A program made the position numbers and the translations under genes. From Wenzhouxiangella sp. (GTDB lineage Bacteria > Pseudomonadota > Gammaproteobacteria > Xanthomonadales > Wenzhouxiangellaceae): a stretch of 17,285 nt of DNA. The notes under the pieces were generated by a model. It had not been told where the DNA came from. It searched no databases and saw nothing but the letters and a program-made list of their open reading frames with translations. Each line of letters begins with the position of its first letter. The first letter of the stretch is position 1. This document shows positions 14,861 through 17,285 of this stretch, one piece after another. The stretch is taken from the NCBI GenBank assembly GCA_021767625.1, contig JAASTB010000014.1:1-17285 (forward strand), in the 5' to 3' direction.

Positions 14861-17285
14861 ATGAAACGCATGCTGATCAACGCGACTCAGCCCGAAGAGT
14901 TGCGCGTCGCCATTGCCGACGGCCAGACCCTGCTCGACCTCGACATCGAGGTTCCCGCCCAGGAGCAGAAGAAATCCAATATCTACAAGGGGCGCATTAC
15001 GCGCGTCGAACCCAGCCTCGACGCCTGCTTCGTCGAGTTCGGCTCCGAACGTCACGGTTTCCTCTCCATGAAGGAAATCAGCCGCGAGTACTTCAGCCCG
15101 GCGGCAATCAAGGCCCTCGAGTCCGGTGAACGAGTCGAAATCAAGGACGCCGTCCAGGGCGGCCAGGAAGTCATCGTCCAGGTCGACAAGGAAGAGCGCG
15201 GCACCAAGGGCGCGGCGCTGACGACTTTCGTTTCCCTGGCCGGGCGCTATCTGGTGCTGATGCCCAACAACCCGCGCGCCGGCGGCGTTTCGCGCCAGAT
15301 CACCCGTGACGAGCGCAAGGAACTGCTCGACACACTCAAGGAAATCGAGATTCCCAGCGGCATGGGCTGCATCGTGCGCACCGCCGGCGTTGGCCGAGAG
15401 CGCGAGGAGCTGCAATGGGACCTCGACTACCTGCTGCAACTGTGGAGCGCGATCAAGGAAGCGGCCGACAGCAAGAAAGCGCCCTTCCTGATCTACCAGG
15501 AAAGCAACCTGATCATTCGCGCCCTGCGCGACTACCTGCGCGACGACATCGGTGAAATTCTCATCGACGACGAGAAGGTCTTCGAGGACGCGCGCGAGTT
15601 CATGCAACAGGTGATGCCGCACAACCTGCGCAAGCTCAAGGTCTACCGCGACGACACGCCGCTTTTCTCGCGCTTCCAGATCGAAAGCCAGATCGAATCC
15701 GCATTTGCGCGCGAAGTCCGGCTGCCCTCCGGCGGGGCGGTGGTCATCGACCACACCGAAGCCCTGCTCTCGATCGACATCAACTCCGCCCGCGCCACCA
15801 AGGGCGCGGACATCGAGGAAACGGCGCTGCAGACCAATCTGGAAGCCGCCGACGAAATCGCCCGCCAGCTGCGCATCCGCGATCTCGGCGGCCTGGTGGT
15901 CATCGACTTCATCGACATGATGAGCAAGGACGCCCAGCGCCAGGTGGAGAATCGCCTGCGCGAGGCGATGCGCATGGACAAGGCCCGCGTGCAGATCGGG
16001 CGAATTTCGCGCTTCGGGTTACTCGAGATGTCCCGTCAGCGCCTGCGCCCCTCGCTGGGTGAATCGAGCTACATTACCTGCCCGCGCTGCGACGGCTACG
16101 GGGCCATTCGCTCGATCGAATCGCTGGCGCTGTCGATCCTGCGCCTCGCCGAAGAAGAGTCCATGAAGGAGCACACTTCGCGCGTGATCGTCCAGGCGCC
16201 GATCGAGGTGGCCAACTTCCTGCTCAACGAAAAGCGCCAGGCCGCCGAAGAAATCGAAGGGCGCACCAAGGTCGGCATCACGGTCGTGGCCAACCGCTGG
16301 CTCGAAACACCGCGCTTCGAGATCCAGCGGCTGCGCACCAGCGAAACCGTCGATGAACCGAGCTACGCGCTGGCCACCGGCGAAGAACTGGAATCGCTGC
16401 CGGCCCAGGCCGAAGTGCAGCCCGGACCGGCGCCCGAGCCGGCGGCGGTCAGCGGCATCCAGAGAACCGCGCCGGCCCCGACACGCAAACGCGGAGGCTT
16501 CGCCGCCTGGCTCAAGTCGCTGTGGAACAGCATCTTCGGCAACGACGAGGACGAACGCAACGAGCGCAGCCGCAATCGTCCGCGCCCGCACAAGCACGGC
16601 GGCAAACGTCCCGACAAGGCCGTAGGCAGTTCGCACCGTCACCAGGGCAAGCCCGGCAGCAAGAAGAAGAAGACGCAATCCCGCGGCAAGAAGAAAAAAA
16701 CAGGCGGCAAGCCCGCCGACCAGCAACCGGGCAACCAAAAGCCCTCCCAGGACGGCCAGGGTCCCGACGGCGGAAGCAAGAAAAAGAAGAAGCGTCGGCG
16801 TCGCGGCGGCAAGAAGCGCCGCGGTCGTTCGGGCAACCAGGGCCAGGACCAGGGCAACCAACAGGGTCAGGGCCAATCCCAGAACGACAAGAAGGACCAG
16901 GAGAAGGGACAGGGCCGACCGGCTGACAACAAGCAGGCGCAGAAATCCCAACAGAACTCCGGACCGAAGCCGGATCAGAAGCCGGATCAGAAGCCGGATC
17001 AGAAGCCGGATCAGAAGCCGGATCAGAAGCCGGATCAGAAGCCGGAACAGAAGCCGGAACAGAAGCCGGAACAGAAGCCGGAACAGAAGCCGGAGCAGAA
17101 GTCGGAGCAGAAGTCGGAGCAGAAGTCCGAGCAGAAGTCCGAGCAGAAGCCGGAGCAGAAGTCCGAGCAGAAGCCGGAACAGAAGTCCGAGCAGAAGCCC
17201 GAGCAAAAGTCGGACTCCGGCCCGCAAAAGCAGCAGAAGGACTCATCCGGTGAGAACTCGGGCAAGAGCGGCGAAGACCGTCGCC
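14861..17285 (+). CDS. rne: Ribonuclease E, 3' end cut by window
   Basis: Essential endoribonuclease of mRNA decay and rRNA/tRNA processing. The frame is open from ATG 14861 to the window edge (808 complete codons). The start 'MKRMLINATQPEELRVAIAD' is nearly the E. coli N-terminus. The catalytic half has an S1 domain (about 36-120), 5'-sensor and RNase H-like parts, the DNase I-like site with Mg ligands D306 ('LSIDINS') and D349 ('VVIDFIDM'), and the Zn-link C407-P-R-C410, each 3 residues on from E. coli. After about 530 the protein is low-complexity. An amphipathic helix 'GGFAAWLKSLWNSIFG' (545-560) resembles the membrane anchor; then come lysine/arginine blocks, a Q/N-rich stretch and a tetrapeptide repeat. 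No RhlB, enolase or PNPase docking motif is recognisable before the edge. RNase G is excluded by the long tail. Confidence 0.97.
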   Translation, partial: MKRMLINATQPEELRVAIADGQTLLDLDIEVPAQEQKKSNIYKGRITRVEPSLDACFVEFGSERHGFLSMKEISREYFSPAAIKALESGERVEIKDAVQGGQEVIVQVDKEERGTKGAALTTFVSLAGRYLVLMPNNPRAGGVSRQITRDERKELLDTLKEIEIPSGMGCIVRTAGVGREREELQWDLDYLLQLWSAIKEAADSKKAPFLIYQESNLIIRALRDYLRDDIGEILIDDEKVFEDAREFMQQVMPHNLRKLKVYRDDTPLFSRFQIESQIESAFAREVRLPSGGAVVIDHTEALLSIDINSARATKGADIEETALQTNLEAADEIARQLRIRDLGGLVVIDFIDMMSKDAQRQVENRLREAMRMDKARVQIGRISRFGLLEMSRQRLRPSLGESSYITCPRCDGYGAIRSIESLALSILRLAEEESMKEHTSRVIVQAPIEVANFLLNEKRQAAEEIEGRTKVGITVVANRWLETPRFEIQRLRTSETVDEPSYALATGEELESLPAQAEVQPGPAPEPAAVSGIQRTAPAPTRKRGGFAAWLKSLWNSIFGNDEDERNERSRNRPRPHKHGGKRPDKAVGSSHRHQGKPGSKKKKTQSRGKKKKTGGKPADQQPGNQKPSQDGQGPDGGSKKKKKRRRRGGKKRRGRSGNQGQDQGNQQGQGQSQNDKKDQEKGQGRPADNKQAQKSQQNSGPKPDQKPDQKPDQKPDQKPDQKPDQKPEQKPEQKPEQKPEQKPEQKSEQKSEQKSEQKSEQKPEQKSEQKPEQKSEQKPEQKSDSGPQKQQKDSSGENSGKSGEDRR
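16967..17206 (+). repeat. 12-bp in-frame minisatellite in rne, 20 units
   Basis: Twenty tandem 12-bp units with no gaps encode K-(P/S)-(D/E)-Q. Units 1-6 are identical (AAGCCGGATCAG, KPDQ); units 7-10 are identical KPEQ units ending GAACAG; unit 11 is KPEQ with GAG; units 12-15 are KSEQ; units 16-20 alternate KPEQ and KSEQ with mixed codons; a decayed 21st unit reads KSDS. Because the unit is a multiple of three, copy-number change keeps the frame. Confidence 0.95.

Noticed and set aside
14594..15754. A 386-codon minus-strand frame over the rne start
   Set aside because: Antisense to the highly conserved N-terminal half of RNase E; its H/Q/L/A-rich sequence matches no family.
16019..17227. 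A 402-codon minus-strand frame opposite rne with long leucine/arginine runs resembling a membrane protein
   Set aside because: It is the antisense of the rne low-complexity tail and its 12-bp repeat. Because the unit is divisible by three, no frame gains a stop, and the leucine-rich pattern is only the complement of K-P-E-Q codons.

Overview
This window is GC-rich (about two-thirds by eye) gammaproteobacterial chromosome. The gene order rne / rluC-lolC-lolD-comEC / exbB-exbD-msbA-lpxK-kdsB-LMW phosphatase-uvrC-pgsA resembles what I know of Xanthomonadales (Lysobacterales) and relatives such as Wenzhouxiangella. That placement is inference from gene order and protein flavour, not from a database search. 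There are no tRNA or rRNA genes, insertion sequences, prophage genes or CRISPR arrays.

Layout. On the left edge, a plus-strand gene for a phosphate/phosphonate-type periplasmic binding protein is cut by the window start and ends at 524. It converges on a minus-strand run of 13 genes covering 562-14159. Read in the direction of transcription (right to left) the run is rluC, lolC, lolD, comEC, a 105-nt gap with a possible promoter, then exbB, exbD, msbA, lpxK, kdsB, a low-molecular-weight tyrosine phosphatase, uvrC, pgsA and a SAM methyltransferase. Many junctions overlap or nearly touch (ATGA overlaps at exbD/msbA and phosphatase/uvrC; 8-nt overlaps at lolC/lolD and lpxK/kdsB), so translational coupling is likely. 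A 701-nt gap (14160-14860) separates rluC from the divergent plus-strand rne gene. rne starts at 14861 and runs off the right edge.

How the genes work together. Most of the run builds the envelope: LolD with a LolC-type permease releases lipoproteins from the inner membrane, LpxK makes lipid A, KdsB activates Kdo, MsbA flips lipid A-core, and PgsA makes phosphatidylglycerol phosphate. An ExbB/ExbD proton-channel pair sits directly upstream of msbA. ComEC (DNA uptake channel), UvrC (excision repair), RluC (23S rRNA pseudouridylation) and RNase E (RNA decay) are unrelated housekeeping passengers.

Most notable. (1) The metallo-beta-lactamase-like domain of ComEC has lost nearly every expected metal-ligand motif. 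(2) The RNase E C-terminal half carries a 20-unit in-frame 12-bp minisatellite encoding K-(P/S)-(D/E)-Q. (3) rne has an approximately 600-nt leader with several perfect hairpins, one with a 12-bp stem just upstream of the ribosome binding site. (4) The short kdsB-phosphatase spacer is AT-rich and holds a dyad plus a direct repeat. I found no convincing undescribed multi-gene system; this is essentially a conserved core region with a few local oddities.
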